NCBI GenBank assembly: GCA_947496465.1
Contig: CANMCX010000014.1
Location: forward strand, 1 to 64,000
Direction of reading: 5' to 3'
Length of the DNA: 64,000 bases
Source of the DNA: Marinifilum_A sediminis
GTDB lineage: Bacteria; Bacteroidota; Bacteroidia; Bacteroidales; Marinifilaceae
In this document: positions 47,022 to 54,813 of the stretch, piece after piece
Numbering within the stretch: position 1 is the stretch's first letter
How the letters are laid out: each line of letters opens with the position of its first letter
The notes under the pieces: model-generated
Databases searched by the model: none
What the model was told of the DNA's origin: nothing
Seen by the model: only the letters and a program-made list of their open reading frames with translations
Program-made: the position numbers and the translations under genes

Positions 47022-47125
47022 TACCTTTGGTAATGTACTACAACAAGTAGTATTTTTCATAGATTAAAGATTTAGGTTAGTAATTAGTGGTTAGAGAGAA
47101 TCCCGGACGCCCGTTCGGGATTTTT
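47022..47125 (+). ncRNA. Putative small RNA, unit 0 (diverged)
   Basis: -7 box TACCTTTG at 47022-47029, predicted start near 47036, and terminator AATCCCGGACG-CC-CGTTCGGGATT-TTT at 47099-47125. The core TTTTTCATAGATTAAAGA followed by TTTAGGTTAGTAATTAGTGG matches the cores of units 1-4, although the promoter flank and the terminator stem are different. Predicted transcript is about 90 nt and has no open frame. Confidence 0.65.
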
Positions 47126-47225
47126 CGTTGCTATAACTTTTAATAAAGTACTATTAACTCTTCTTTTATAATCCTTTAACATTTATTTAATCCACTTAAC
47201 TGTTTTACCGACTACATTTGTACCA

Positions 47226-47319
47226 TACAAAACAGTAAAACGTTTTTTCATAGATTAGATTTAGGTTAGTAAATAGTGGTTAGAAGAAAAGCCTGGGTGG
47301 GGACCCAGGCTTTTTCTTT
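47226..47319 (+). ncRNA. Putative small RNA, unit 1
   Basis: -7 box TACATTTG at 47213-47220, core TTTTTTCATAGATTAGATTT then AGGTTAGTAAATAGTGGTTAG, terminator AAGCCTGGGT-GGGG-ACCCAGGCTT then TTTCTTT. Predicted length about 93 nt; ends inferred. Confidence 0.7.
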
Positions 47320-47409
47320 GGAATAAACTCAAGCATCTAAAACATACATTTATAATCCTTTAACATTTATTCAATCCACTTAACTGTTTTACCAACTACA
47401 TTTGTATCA

Positions 47410-47503
47410 TACAAAACAGTAAAACGTTTTTTCATAGATTAGATTTAGGTTAGTAAATAGTGGTTAGAAGAAAAGCCTGGGTGGGGACCCAGGCTTTTTC
47501 TTT
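47410..47503 (+). ncRNA. Putative small RNA, unit 2
   Basis: Same cassette as unit 1, with the -7 box at 47397-47404. The transcribed part appears identical to unit 1. Confidence 0.7.
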
Positions 47504-47593
47504 GGAATAAACTCAAGCATCTAAAGCATACATTTATAATCCTTTAACATTTATTCAATCCACTTAACTGTTTTACCAACTACATTTGTATCA

Positions 47594-47687
47594 TACAAAA
47601 CAGTAAAACGTTTTTTCATAGATTAGATTTAGGTTAGTAAATAGTGGTTAGAAGAAAAGCCTGGGTGGGGACCCAGGCTTTTTCTTT
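47594..47687 (+). ncRNA. Putative small RNA, unit 3
   Basis: Same cassette, with the -7 box at 47581-47588. It is indistinguishable from unit 2 over the 184-bp unit. Confidence 0.7.
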
Positions 47688-47777
47688 GGAATAAACTCAA
47701 GCATCTAAAGCATACATTTACAATCCCTTAACATTTATTCAATCCACTTAACTGTTTTACCAACTACATTTGTATCA

Positions 47778-47870
47778 TACAAAACAGTAAAATGTTTTTT
47801 TCATAGATTAGATTTAGGTTAGTAAATAGTGGTTAGAAGAAAAGCCTGGGTGAAGATCCTTTTTCTTTGA
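47778..47870 (+). ncRNA. Putative small RNA, unit 4 (damaged terminator)
   Basis: -7 box at 47765-47772 and the core are intact, with one C-to-T change and one extra T before the core. The 3' arm of the terminator is lost: AAGCCTGGGT is followed by GAAGATCC instead of GGGGACCCAGGC. Transcription from this unit could run on into the end of the convergent esterase gene. Confidence 0.6.
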
Positions 47871-47916
47871 TGCAAATTGGTAATTCAATATAAAAATCAT
47901 GTATCAATCCATTTTT

Positions 47917-49068
47917 TTATTTCTTCTCAATACTAATGCGATTTATACTCTCCCGATACAATCTTAACCTTTGCTCATAAAATGCCATAGGCAATGTGGA
48001 TTTTTGTTCCATCAACACATCAATAGCTTTTTGATAGGAAGCCATAGCTCTTCCCCTATATCCCATAAACTCTTGAAATTCTCCCTTGCTATCATATAAA
48101 TTATGGGACAGTGGATATTTTCTAATCCCCCACTCAATAACTTGTATAGCGTCATTTGCTTTCTCTTTTCTAAAAAGTGCGTATGCAAGGCTATTAATTT
48201 CTTCTGATCCTAATTTCAACTCCTTATTACTTTCCAAACGATCGTAATATTGAATTAATTTATTGGATGTGAGAAACTGATAATCAATGTACTTTTTTAA
48301 ACCTTGTAAAGTTCCAAAGGTAAAAACAGAGCTATGATCATCCGTATTAGAAAAATCATCGAATTCAAAGTGAAACTTCTTGCTATATATCTTACTCTCA
48401 AATAATGCTTTAACTTTCTTATTTGATGACTTCCATCCAGCTCCTGATTCATTTGCTTTACACAAATAGTAGTATTTTTTGGAATCTAAAATATCTAAAT
48501 TGAATTTTTTAAATCGATTTACAAATTGAGATTTGTCGTAAGCAAAGTTTGGCGAAACATTGATATAAGCATTAAACATACTTGGATTTTCCATTAAACA
48601 ATAGGAAATAAATGTTCCCCCATTAGAATGACCAATAGCAATTCTCTCAGATAACACTCTGTAGTTGCTATTCATATGCGGAATAAGTTCATCCTTTATA
48701 AAATCCATAAACTGATCTGCTTTGCCGAGCATTCCTCTTCTATTCTCAAATGTTTGCTGATAATTGTTTTTAGGTAAAAAATCAAAACCTCTTTGCGGAG
48801 ACTTAATTCCGACCACAATCATAGGAAACTGTTCATTTATAAAATTCATGCTGGAATGAACAAAATCGAAATATTGTCTAGCCTGTGCATCGAAAACATA
48901 AATGGTCTCAAATTTTCGATTAGGCTCGGTTTTATACTGCCAGGGTAAATAAACCAAGATCTCTCTTTGTTGATTCAAAATCTCAGAATGGATTTGAACA
49001 GATTTAATTTCCTGAGCAGACAGTATTGCCGGAAATATTACCATTAAACAAAGCACCAATTTTTTCAT
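47917..49068 (-). CDS. Secreted esterase with C-terminal TPR region
   Basis: The 383-residue protein has a signal peptide ending AILSAQ. The alpha/beta-hydrolase of the putative esterase (esterase D/IroE) family (about 25-270) has nucleophile Ser in IGHSNGGTF (near 145) and a likely catalytic His in DDHSS. About 100 helical residues with TPR-like periodicity follow. It would cleave an ester in the periplasm or outside the cell. Neighbours give no clue to substrate. Confidence 0.85.
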   Translation of the reverse strand: MKKLVLCLMVIFPAILSAQEIKSVQIHSEILNQQREILVYLPWQYKTEPNRKFETIYVFDAQARQYFDFVHSSMNFINEQFPMIVVGIKSPQRGFDFLPKNNYQQTFENRRGMLGKADQFMDFIKDELIPHMNSNYRVLSERIAIGHSNGGTFISYCLMENPSMFNAYINVSPNFAYDKSQFVNRFKKFNLDILDSKKYYYLCKANESGAGWKSSNKKVKALFESKIYSKKFHFEFDDFSNTDDHSSVFTFGTLQGLKKYIDYQFLTSNKLIQYYDRLESNKELKLGSEEINSLAYALFRKEKANDAIQVIEWGIRKYPLSHNLYDSKGEFQEFMGYRGRAMASYQKAIDVLMEQKSTLPMAFYEQRLRLYRESINRISIEKK

Positions 49069-49111
49069 AAGAAAGAAATTTATCTTATTTCACCTTTAAC
49101 AGCTCAATTTT

Positions 49112-49918
49112 TCAATTGATTTGAACATGAATATGATCATCATGCCTTACAGCTCCACATCCATGAAATCTAATTCTACTATCACTTAAATTCATTCTAT
49201 TTTTAAGGTGTGGTTCAATAAACATTTTACTTAGTACTTTCTGACTCAAAATCGCATCTATCAATTCCTTCGTTCCTTTCTTCGAAAATTTTAATTCAGA
49301 ATTGATTTTTCCTAAAGTTAAATATTTTGGATAATCGTATTGGAAATAGCCTTTTTGCAAACAATCAGAACATTGATTGAACTCATTATCTTTAGCGTCT
49401 TCAAAAACACCATAGCCACTTCTCGATTTTCCTTTATTTACAACTTTTCTATCCTCATCTTCATACACCAAGCTAAAGTCAATTTTGCAACCATCCTTAT
49501 GACTAAGATGCGGTAACAAAGGAAAACCCTTAAAAAAAGGAAAGCAGGCATCGAGATAACGAGCATGAACATCCGAATTTGCTTTGTCTAGATGATTTGA
49601 AATATTTTGTAGAAAGACATTTGTTTCAGGCGTAACATAGTTTCTATTCAAGAATATACTCAAATAATTAGCTGCTTGTAAATGACTGTTATTCTTAATT
49701 TTCTCTCGACCAAAAAAAGGTGCTGTATATGGTATTATTAGAAATGTGGTCAGCACATAAAGCATTATAAAAATCAGGAATCCTTTTCCAGAAAATCTGA
49801 CTCTAATCCGATTACTTAAAATCGCACTCAAAAAATACACCAAACCTCCTACTTGACTAACAACTGTTAATACAACAAATAGAAAAGCTCTTCCTAAATA
49901 CTTCAATATTCTACTCAT
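49112..49918 (-). CDS. Membrane protein with LAS-type (M15/M74-like) zinc peptidase motifs
   Basis: A 268-residue protein starting at MSRILKYLGRAF. Its ATG overlaps the stop of the SRPBCC gene by one base (TAATG), which favours this start over one 23 codons earlier. Two or three hydrophobic segments occupy residues 5-75. The soluble part has HLSHKDGCKIDFSLVYED (His-x6-Asp) and, at the C-terminus, GCGAVRHDDHIHVQI (His-x-His). That is the zinc-ligand pattern of MepA-like and related LAS peptidases, which cut peptidoglycan cross-links. I recognise no exact family, so the enzyme call is inference. Confidence 0.6.
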   Translation of the reverse strand: MSRILKYLGRAFLFVVLTVVSQVGGLVYFLSAILSNRIRVRFSGKGFLIFIMLYVLTTFLIIPYTAPFFGREKIKNNSHLQAANYLSIFLNRNYVTPETNVFLQNISNHLDKANSDVHARYLDACFPFFKGFPLLPHLSHKDGCKIDFSLVYEDEDRKVVNKGKSRSGYGVFEDAKDNEFNQCSDCLQKGYFQYDYPKYLTLGKINSELKFSKKGTKELIDAILSQKVLSKMFIEPHLKNRMNLSDSRIRFHGCGAVRHDDHIHVQIN

Positions 49919-50352
49919 TATTTCTGAAAATACTCTTTTAAGCGTTGATTGATAAAATAGTGCCAGCCACCCTGACAGCTTTCGCATGTAAATTCAGGTA
50001 CATTCCTATCAAAAGTATGTAAACCAATAGCTGTTACTCTTAATTTGCAATTGCTTCCCTCATCCTCTAGTTCGTAGATAACATCGGCACTTCCTGTGTA
50101 GCCTTCGTACTGCCAGTTACACACCAACTTTTGCATTGGAATAACTTCTGTAATTTTCCACAGATGCATGAATTGTCTTTCTCCTGCATCCACATTAAAT
50201 TTGGTTTCAAAGCCTACCTTGGCTAAATAATCGGGCATATTTTCGAAAAACCACAATCGCATTTCATTAGGATCGGTAATTGCTTTCCAAACCTGCTCTT
50301 TTGATTTAGTAAATATTTGTTCAGTGATGATTGGTGTTGTTCTGTCTTCCAT
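49918..50352 (-). CDS. SRPBCC/AHSA1 family protein
   Basis: The 144-residue single-domain START-like protein has SKEQVWKAITDPNEMRLWFF near the start and WHYFINQRLKEY at the end, typical of activator-of-Hsp90-ATPase-1-like proteins. These bind hydrophobic ligands in a cavity; the ligand is unknown. It is translationally coupled to the peptidase-like gene downstream. Confidence 0.87.
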   Translation of the reverse strand: MEDRTTPIITEQIFTKSKEQVWKAITDPNEMRLWFFENMPDYLAKVGFETKFNVDAGERQFMHLWKITEVIPMQKLVCNWQYEGYTGSADVIYELEDEGSNCKLRVTAIGLHTFDRNVPEFTCESCQGGWHYFINQRLKEYFQK

Positions 50353-50383
50353 TTTACTATATTTTTAATGCCAATAAGATAAA

Positions 50384-51394
50384 TTATCCAATTTCTTTAT
50401 ACAAAATAAATCCACCATTAATATGATCGATAACGATAAAGTATTTAGTTCCCCTGGCTCCTGAAGCTAACAAACCACCCAACACACCAAAAAATGCTCC
50501 AGCTGCAACTACATCAGCTGAGTTAGCTGTTGCTTCAACATCTCCTACAAAATAAAAGTAATCATCACTTTTACACAGATTGTAATAACCATATTTTGTG
50601 GCTATATATGCTTGTCCATCTTCCACAATTGCATAAATATTTTTAGATTTCACTTTCACAAGTTGGTTAAATTCATCATGTACTTTTACCGATGCAATAC
50701 TCAGATCCTTCCTTCTTTTCACGAACACTTCATTATCCGGCTCCTGATCTCTGAATGATCCAAAAGTATAGTACAATCCATCCTTATAATTCTTAGTATT
50801 GTAGAGCTTCAATTTTCTTTTCTCACAACTATCTAACTTCACAATCTCATGATATGAATATGACTCTAAATCCTTGACCTCTTTGTTTAAATTCTGACTA
50901 ATAAAATCTGTCATTACCTTGCTACCAGTTCTAAATATTTTTTTAGTGACATCCATGCCTTTAACAATCGAAAGAGTATCTATATCCGATAGTTTATGAT
51001 ATCTCTCGCCTTGCTTAGAATATAGAACAGCTCGCAAATAAAAGTATCCTTTTTCGCTAGTAGCTTTAGTGATTTCAGCAAATGATAGCTTTCTAATTTG
51101 AAAAAGCAGCTCTCCATTTAAAGCAGAAGAATCAATAATTTCACTCATTATATCATTTAGCTGAGAAGATAAGCTAACTTCGGGGATTACTTTCGCCTTT
51201 CTATTCAACATGCCAACTTGCACAACACCTAAATGGCTGGTGTCAATTCTACAGTCTAAGAGCTCAATTTTACTGTATAAGCTATTAGAAACTTTGTTTT
51301 CAGGCACTGTTATTGAAAAATCCTTGGTAGAATTTTGACCAAGTAAATTAAAACTCATCGTGAGAAATAGAATAAATGTGTAAAGGTTCTTCAT
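50384..51394 (-). CDS. Secreted hypothetical protein with glycine-rich hydrophobic segment
   Basis: The 336-residue protein has a signal peptide (cut near FNLLGQN, residue 20). I recognise no family. Near the C-terminus is a hydrophobic Gly/Ala-rich stretch (VVAAGAFFGVLGGLLASG) like a glycine zipper or single membrane helix, followed by a short YFIVIDHINGGFILY tail. It may be peripheral to the outer membrane. It follows the DUF3788 gene by 10 bp and precedes the SRPBCC gene by about 30 bp, so all may be one unit. Confidence 0.65.
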   Translation of the reverse strand: MKNLYTFILFLTMSFNLLGQNSTKDFSITVPENKVSNSLYSKIELLDCRIDTSHLGVVQVGMLNRKAKVIPEVSLSSQLNDIMSEIIDSSALNGELLFQIRKLSFAEITKATSEKGYFYLRAVLYSKQGERYHKLSDIDTLSIVKGMDVTKKIFRTGSKVMTDFISQNLNKEVKDLESYSYHEIVKLDSCEKRKLKLYNTKNYKDGLYYTFGSFRDQEPDNEVFVKRRKDLSIASVKVHDEFNQLVKVKSKNIYAIVEDGQAYIATKYGYYNLCKSDDYFYFVGDVEATANSADVVAAGAFFGVLGGLLASGARGTKYFIVIDHINGGFILYKEIG

Positions 51395-51404
51395 AGATTA
51401 TTGT

Positions 51405-51818
51405 TTAATATTTCAACTTAATTTCAATCAACTGCTCAATATCGGTAAGCAAGTGATCATTTGTTATATTGATTTGTACACCGCGACCTTCGGAGTACTT
51501 CTTTGCTTGCGATAAGTCTGTTTTAATAGCTTCTGAAATGTTACTTTGCATGATTTCATCATAAGCTTTTTGTCCGAAAACAAATGCCACTTTAAAGTAG
51601 CCATCGCGGGGTAAAAAGTAGATGATTGCTCTCTTTTTGTCTTTAATGAGGAAGCTCCAGCCATATTTCTTGCCAGGATAATTCCATCCATCAACACCAT
51701 TGCGATATTTGCTATATACCAATTGGTAAATCCGCTCCCAAATTGGGTACAGTGTGTTCAGTTTGTTTCCTACATCATTTTGGGTAGGTTTGGTAGCTTT
51801 GTCGGTAAAAATACTGAT
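51405..51818 (-). CDS. DUF3788 family protein without a standard start codon
   Basis: The C-terminal 105 residues (from TTG at 51722) contain the DUF3788 pattern YPGKKYGWSFLIKDKKRA and GYFKVAFVFGQKA. The same frame stays open upstream to a stop at 51848, and the added residues also look like the family N-terminus (ISIFTDKATKPTQ...WERIYQLVYSKYRNG). No ATG, GTG or TTG occurs there. The codon where a family-type MSIFTDK start would be is ATC (51816-51818). Either an unusual start is used, translation starts at the internal TTG giving a short protein, or the gene has lost its start. Function of the family is unknown. Confidence 0.6.
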   Translation of the reverse strand: MSIFTDKATKPTQNDVGNKLNTLYPIWERIYQLVYSKYRNGVDGWNYPGKKYGWSFLIKDKKRAIIYFLPRDGYFKVAFVFGQKAYDEIMQSNISEAIKTDLSQAKKYSEGRGVQINITNDHLLTDIEQLIEIKLKY

Positions 51819-51852
51819 GTCGCTTATAGATCTGTTTTTTAAATTTTACTAA

Positions 51853-53052
51853 TTATTGAATAGGCTCCAACTTAAATTTAATCTCCATTTGCTCCACTCC
51901 TCTTTTTACTGCCAGGTTTACACTTGTCAAATCATCCCAAAATCCTTTCTGAGATTCATAGGTTATCTGCTTAACACTAGTTCCATTAACTGCTATTATC
52001 TTATCATCTATTTTTAATCCCGCTTTTTCGGCATTGCAATTTCTGTATAGCCCAATCACTATCCAAGCATCCATAGTTTTGTTTCTGTCAACGTATGAAA
52101 AGCTCAATTTAGAAAACTCAAATGGCTCTTCGTATTTTCCATTGGGCTTTAAATACATATCATTATTTATAAAATCGATGAATACATTAAACCTTTCATA
52201 AATGCCATTCCCCAGCAAGCCCAGATGCTTATTAGAACTCAATGCACCACTCTTATCGATACTAAAATCCATACACACATTTGCAAATTCAAAATCGCCA
52301 ATTTGTACCGATTCAGTCCTAAAATCGTAGCTCGACGATTCCCCTCCAACGCCACCATACTTTGTGAAATAGGCTGTTTTATTTTTAATATTTTCTGATA
52401 AATTGTACTTCCTAGTAGTAGCACTTGTTAACACAACACTACCTCCACAACCAAAATCTACTTGATATTCTCCTGCTATACTTAAGCTATCGTTAATATT
52501 CACTTGCAAAGGAATAAACAGGCGATTGCCTTTTTTGCTCAACTTTATTTTATCATAGCCTAATGTGTCAATAGAATCTAAACTTCGATAAAGGCACATG
52601 TATTCTCTCTCATAATTAATTTCCAGTACCGATCCGTAGAAATATTCCATACCTAAAATCCCATCGGCAAAATCTCCTAATATTGGTTTCAATTGCAAAA
52701 TGGGAACAATATTGGTTCGATATAAATGTTCACCAAACTCAAAAGTTACCGTATCTTTTATTACTTCAACTTTTTGAGGAGTAGCACCAGCGCCGGGTAG
52801 TAATGCGGAAAAGTAGTCGGTATAGAAATATTTATTTCCGGCAAAATAAGTGCTGTCATAGTAAAAGTTCGATGCACCAGTATCAAACACAAAATTGCCC
52901 TGTATGCTATCCGCATCTCCTTTCACATATAAATGTCCGTGATAAACTATTGGGAAAGCATTATCAGGCAAAGGAATTGCCTGCTTTTTATTAGTGCAAC
53001 TTGTGGCTACTATTAATAATACTAGAAAGATGGTACTTAGTCTGTTTTTCAT
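51853..53052 (-). CDS. Retropepsin-like aspartyl protease with C-terminal PDZ domain
   Basis: The 399-residue protein has a lipoprotein signal (LIVATSCTN, Cys19). The first aspartyl-protease lobe has FDTGAS (about 56-61). The second lobe has VDFGCGGS (about 199-206), where the expected DTG is DFG, and a hydrophobic LLGNGIYERF segment. A PDZ domain (about 310-395) contains AEKAGLKIDDKIIAVNG. Clan AA proteases with PDZ are common in Bacteroidota envelopes. The altered second active-site triplet leaves activity uncertain. Confidence 0.85.
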   Translation of the reverse strand: MKNRLSTIFLVLLIVATSCTNKKQAIPLPDNAFPIVYHGHLYVKGDADSIQGNFVFDTGASNFYYDSTYFAGNKYFYTDYFSALLPGAGATPQKVEVIKDTVTFEFGEHLYRTNIVPILQLKPILGDFADGILGMEYFYGSVLEINYEREYMCLYRSLDSIDTLGYDKIKLSKKGNRLFIPLQVNINDSLSIAGEYQVDFGCGGSVVLTSATTRKYNLSENIKNKTAYFTKYGGVGGESSSYDFRTESVQIGDFEFANVCMDFSIDKSGALSSNKHLGLLGNGIYERFNVFIDFINNDMYLKPNGKYEEPFEFSKLSFSYVDRNKTMDAWIVIGLYRNCNAEKAGLKIDDKIIAVNGTSVKQITYESQKGFWDDLTSVNLAVKRGVEQMEIKFKLEPIQ

Positions 53053-53366
53053 TTCTTTTAATTATTGGGTTTAGGTTTGCTGGTGTTTATTTATATGCCA
53101 AACTTTCAAAAGACTAATCATGCTGAGAACAATTTTATTTTTATTAGCTACTTTAATTCTCCATCTAAATTTACTCAATCCACATTTAACATCTTTTCCA
53201 ATTCGAATAAAACTATTAGTAGAATTATTATAAATAGTGTTTCTTAAACAAATGAATCTACTTTCATTTTAAAACTCAAAATTGTAAATTCGCTTCGATT
53301 GAGAAATTTACTCGCAAATTTCTCCAATAAAACCAATTTCATACTCACAAAACAGATTCAAAACAC
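53053..53366. other. Divergent intergenic region
   Basis: 314 bp between the aspartyl protease gene (minus) and the FKBP gene (plus). It is AT-rich, and no gene, repeat or confident promoter box was found. Confidence 0.45.
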
Positions 53367-54191
53367 ATGAAAAAAAGTAGTATTGTTCTTGCTTTATTAG
53401 CTGCTGTAGTTTTTTTAGGTGCATGTAATAAAGTGCCTAGATCAGGAAAGATGAATTTTAAAACGCAAATGGATAGTGTAAGTTATGCTTTGGGCTATAT
53501 GGAAGGTAATAATTTTAAGAAAACTTTCGAACGAGTTCCGTTCGAAATGGATTCTATGACTTTCGTGAATATGGCTAAGACTGTTGCTAAAACCAAATTA
53601 ACAAAGCAATACACCAACTATAGAATTAAACAATTCGATAATTTTAATGAAGATGCTTTCTATAAAGGATTTCTAAATGAAGTTGCTTATGGCAAATCTT
53701 ATTTTACTCAGATGAGTGCTGATATATTCTTAAGAAAAGTACTTAATGAGAAAAAAGCTTTAAAAGATTCTCTAAAATTAGAAAAAGGTAAAATTGCTTT
53801 AGAAAAAGGAGTTAAATTTCTAGAAGAAAACAAAAAGAAAGATGGTGTAAAGGTAACCGAAAGTGGACTTCAATATGAAATTATTAAGAAAGGAAATGGT
53901 AACATTCCTGTTAGAATAGATAGAGTTAAATGTGTTTATCATGGTACACTATTAGACGGAACAGTTTTCGACAGCTCGAAAGAAAGAGGTGACACAACTA
54001 CTTTTGGTGTTAATCGCGTAATTAAAGGATGGACAGAAGCGCTTCAAATGATGCCTGAAGGTTCAGAATGGCGTTTGTATATTCCATCGGATTTAGCTTA
54101 TGGACAACGTGGTGCTGGTGAAAATATTGGACCAAACGAAACTTTAATTTTTGATTTGAACTTAATTGAAATTCAAGAGACAATTAAATAA
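53367..54191 (+). CDS. FKBP-type peptidyl-prolyl isomerase lipoprotein
   Basis: The 274-residue protein has lipobox VFLGAC (Cys20), a helical N-terminal dimerisation region (about 35-160) of the FkpA/MIP kind, and a C-terminal FKBP domain (about 175-270). The domain shows YHGTLLDGTVFDSS, VIKGWTEALQMMPEGS, LAYGQRGAG and LIFDLNLIEI. It assists folding of envelope proteins. Monocistronic, with a strong terminator. Confidence 0.93.
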   Translation: MKKSSIVLALLAAVVFLGACNKVPRSGKMNFKTQMDSVSYALGYMEGNNFKKTFERVPFEMDSMTFVNMAKTVAKTKLTKQYTNYRIKQFDNFNEDAFYKGFLNEVAYGKSYFTQMSADIFLRKVLNEKKALKDSLKLEKGKIALEKGVKFLEENKKKDGVKVTESGLQYEIIKKGNGNIPVRIDRVKCVYHGTLLDGTVFDSSKERGDTTTFGVNRVIKGWTEALQMMPEGSEWRLYIPSDLAYGQRGAGENIGPNETLIFDLNLIEIQETIK

Positions 54192-54213
54192 AATCGTAAA
54201 CTAAAATATTATT

Positions 54214-54243
54214 AAAGGGATGCCAATTGGTATCCCTTTTTTA
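54214..54243 (+). terminator. Terminator of the FKBP gene
   Basis: AAAGGGATGCC-AATT-GGTATCCCTTT followed by T. The central 16 nt equal those of the terminator at 17236-17266. Confidence 0.88.
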
Positions 54244-54351
54244 AATCTCCATGACCCATCCTAAAATAAGTTGACAGAAAATCGACTTATTAATGAAAGA
54301 ATCAGTAAAAACAATACTTACAGAACACAACTACTATTTAATTAGAACTTT

Positions 54352-54367
54352 TACTATAAATATAGTA
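54352..54367. promoter_or_regulatory. BlaI operator A1
   Basis: Perfect palindrome TACTATA-AA-TATAGTA, 54 bp before the blaI-like gene. It shares TACTA-N6-TAGTA with sites at 54385, 59858 and 59886. Confidence 0.75.
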
Positions 54368-54382
54368 GGATTTAAAAATAAC

Positions 54383-54402
54383 TCTACTATATTTGTAGTA
54401 GA
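54383..54402. promoter_or_regulatory. BlaI operator A2
   Basis: TCTACTA-TATTTG-TAGTAGA, a 7-6-7 palindrome 19 bp before the start codon of the first blaI-like gene. Confidence 0.78.
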
Positions 54403-54421
54403 ATTATAATCAAAAAACTCT

Positions 54422-54811
54422 ATGGACATTAAATCACTGACAAAAGCAGAAGAGCAAATCATGCAAATAATATGGCTATTGCAAGAGGCAACAGTCAAAA
54501 ATGTAATCGAAAATTTCGATGGAGATAAGCCTGCTTACACAACTGTAGCAACTGTATTAAGCGTTCTGGAGAAAAAAGGATTTGTAACACATCGCAAAAT
54601 AGGCAATACCAAACTGTTTACTCCTGAAGTAAGCAAAGCAAATTATACCAAAGTACAATTTGGATCCTTATTACGAAATTACTTTAACGGATCCTTCCCA
54701 AAAATGGCTAGCTTTTTTGCTCGTGAAAACGATATGGATATTTCTGATTTGGAAAATATCATGAAGCAAGCCGAAGAGGAGTTCAAACATGAACAACAAA
54801 AGGAGGACTAA
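54422..54811 (+). CDS. BlaI/MecI-family repressor (first module)
   Basis: The 129-residue winged-helix protein with KAEEQIMQIIWLLQEATVK and YTTVATVLSVLEKKGFV is the DNA-binding half of the BlaI/MecI family. The C-terminal half is a dimerisation region. In the BlaR1/BlaI scheme a membrane M56 protein causes its cleavage. The M56 gene begins 2 bp after its stop, and two palindromic operators precede it. Confidence 0.93.
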   Translation: MDIKSLTKAEEQIMQIIWLLQEATVKNVIENFDGDKPAYTTVATVLSVLEKKGFVTHRKIGNTKLFTPEVSKANYTKVQFGSLLRNYFNGSFPKMASFFARENDMDISDLENIMKQAEEEFKHEQQKED

Positions 54812-54813
54812 TT

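Larger units (their letters stand above)
47168..47870 (+). repeat. Tandem array of four 184-bp units
   Basis: Units start at 47168, 47352, 47536 and 47720, an exact 184-bp period judged by the same box at 47213, 47397, 47581 and 47765. Units 2 and 3 are identical by eye, unit 1 differs at four positions, and unit 4 differs slightly and has lost part of its terminator. Each unit is a complete promoter-core-terminator cassette with no protein frame. An inverted repeat ACTGTTTT...AAAACAGT flanks each promoter box. Confidence 0.95.

Noticed and set aside
47022..47870. Array read as CRISPR, integron attC sites or simple satellite
   Set aside because: The units lack variable spacers and attC core sites. 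Each unit contains a promoter-like box and a terminator, which satellite DNA would not keep.
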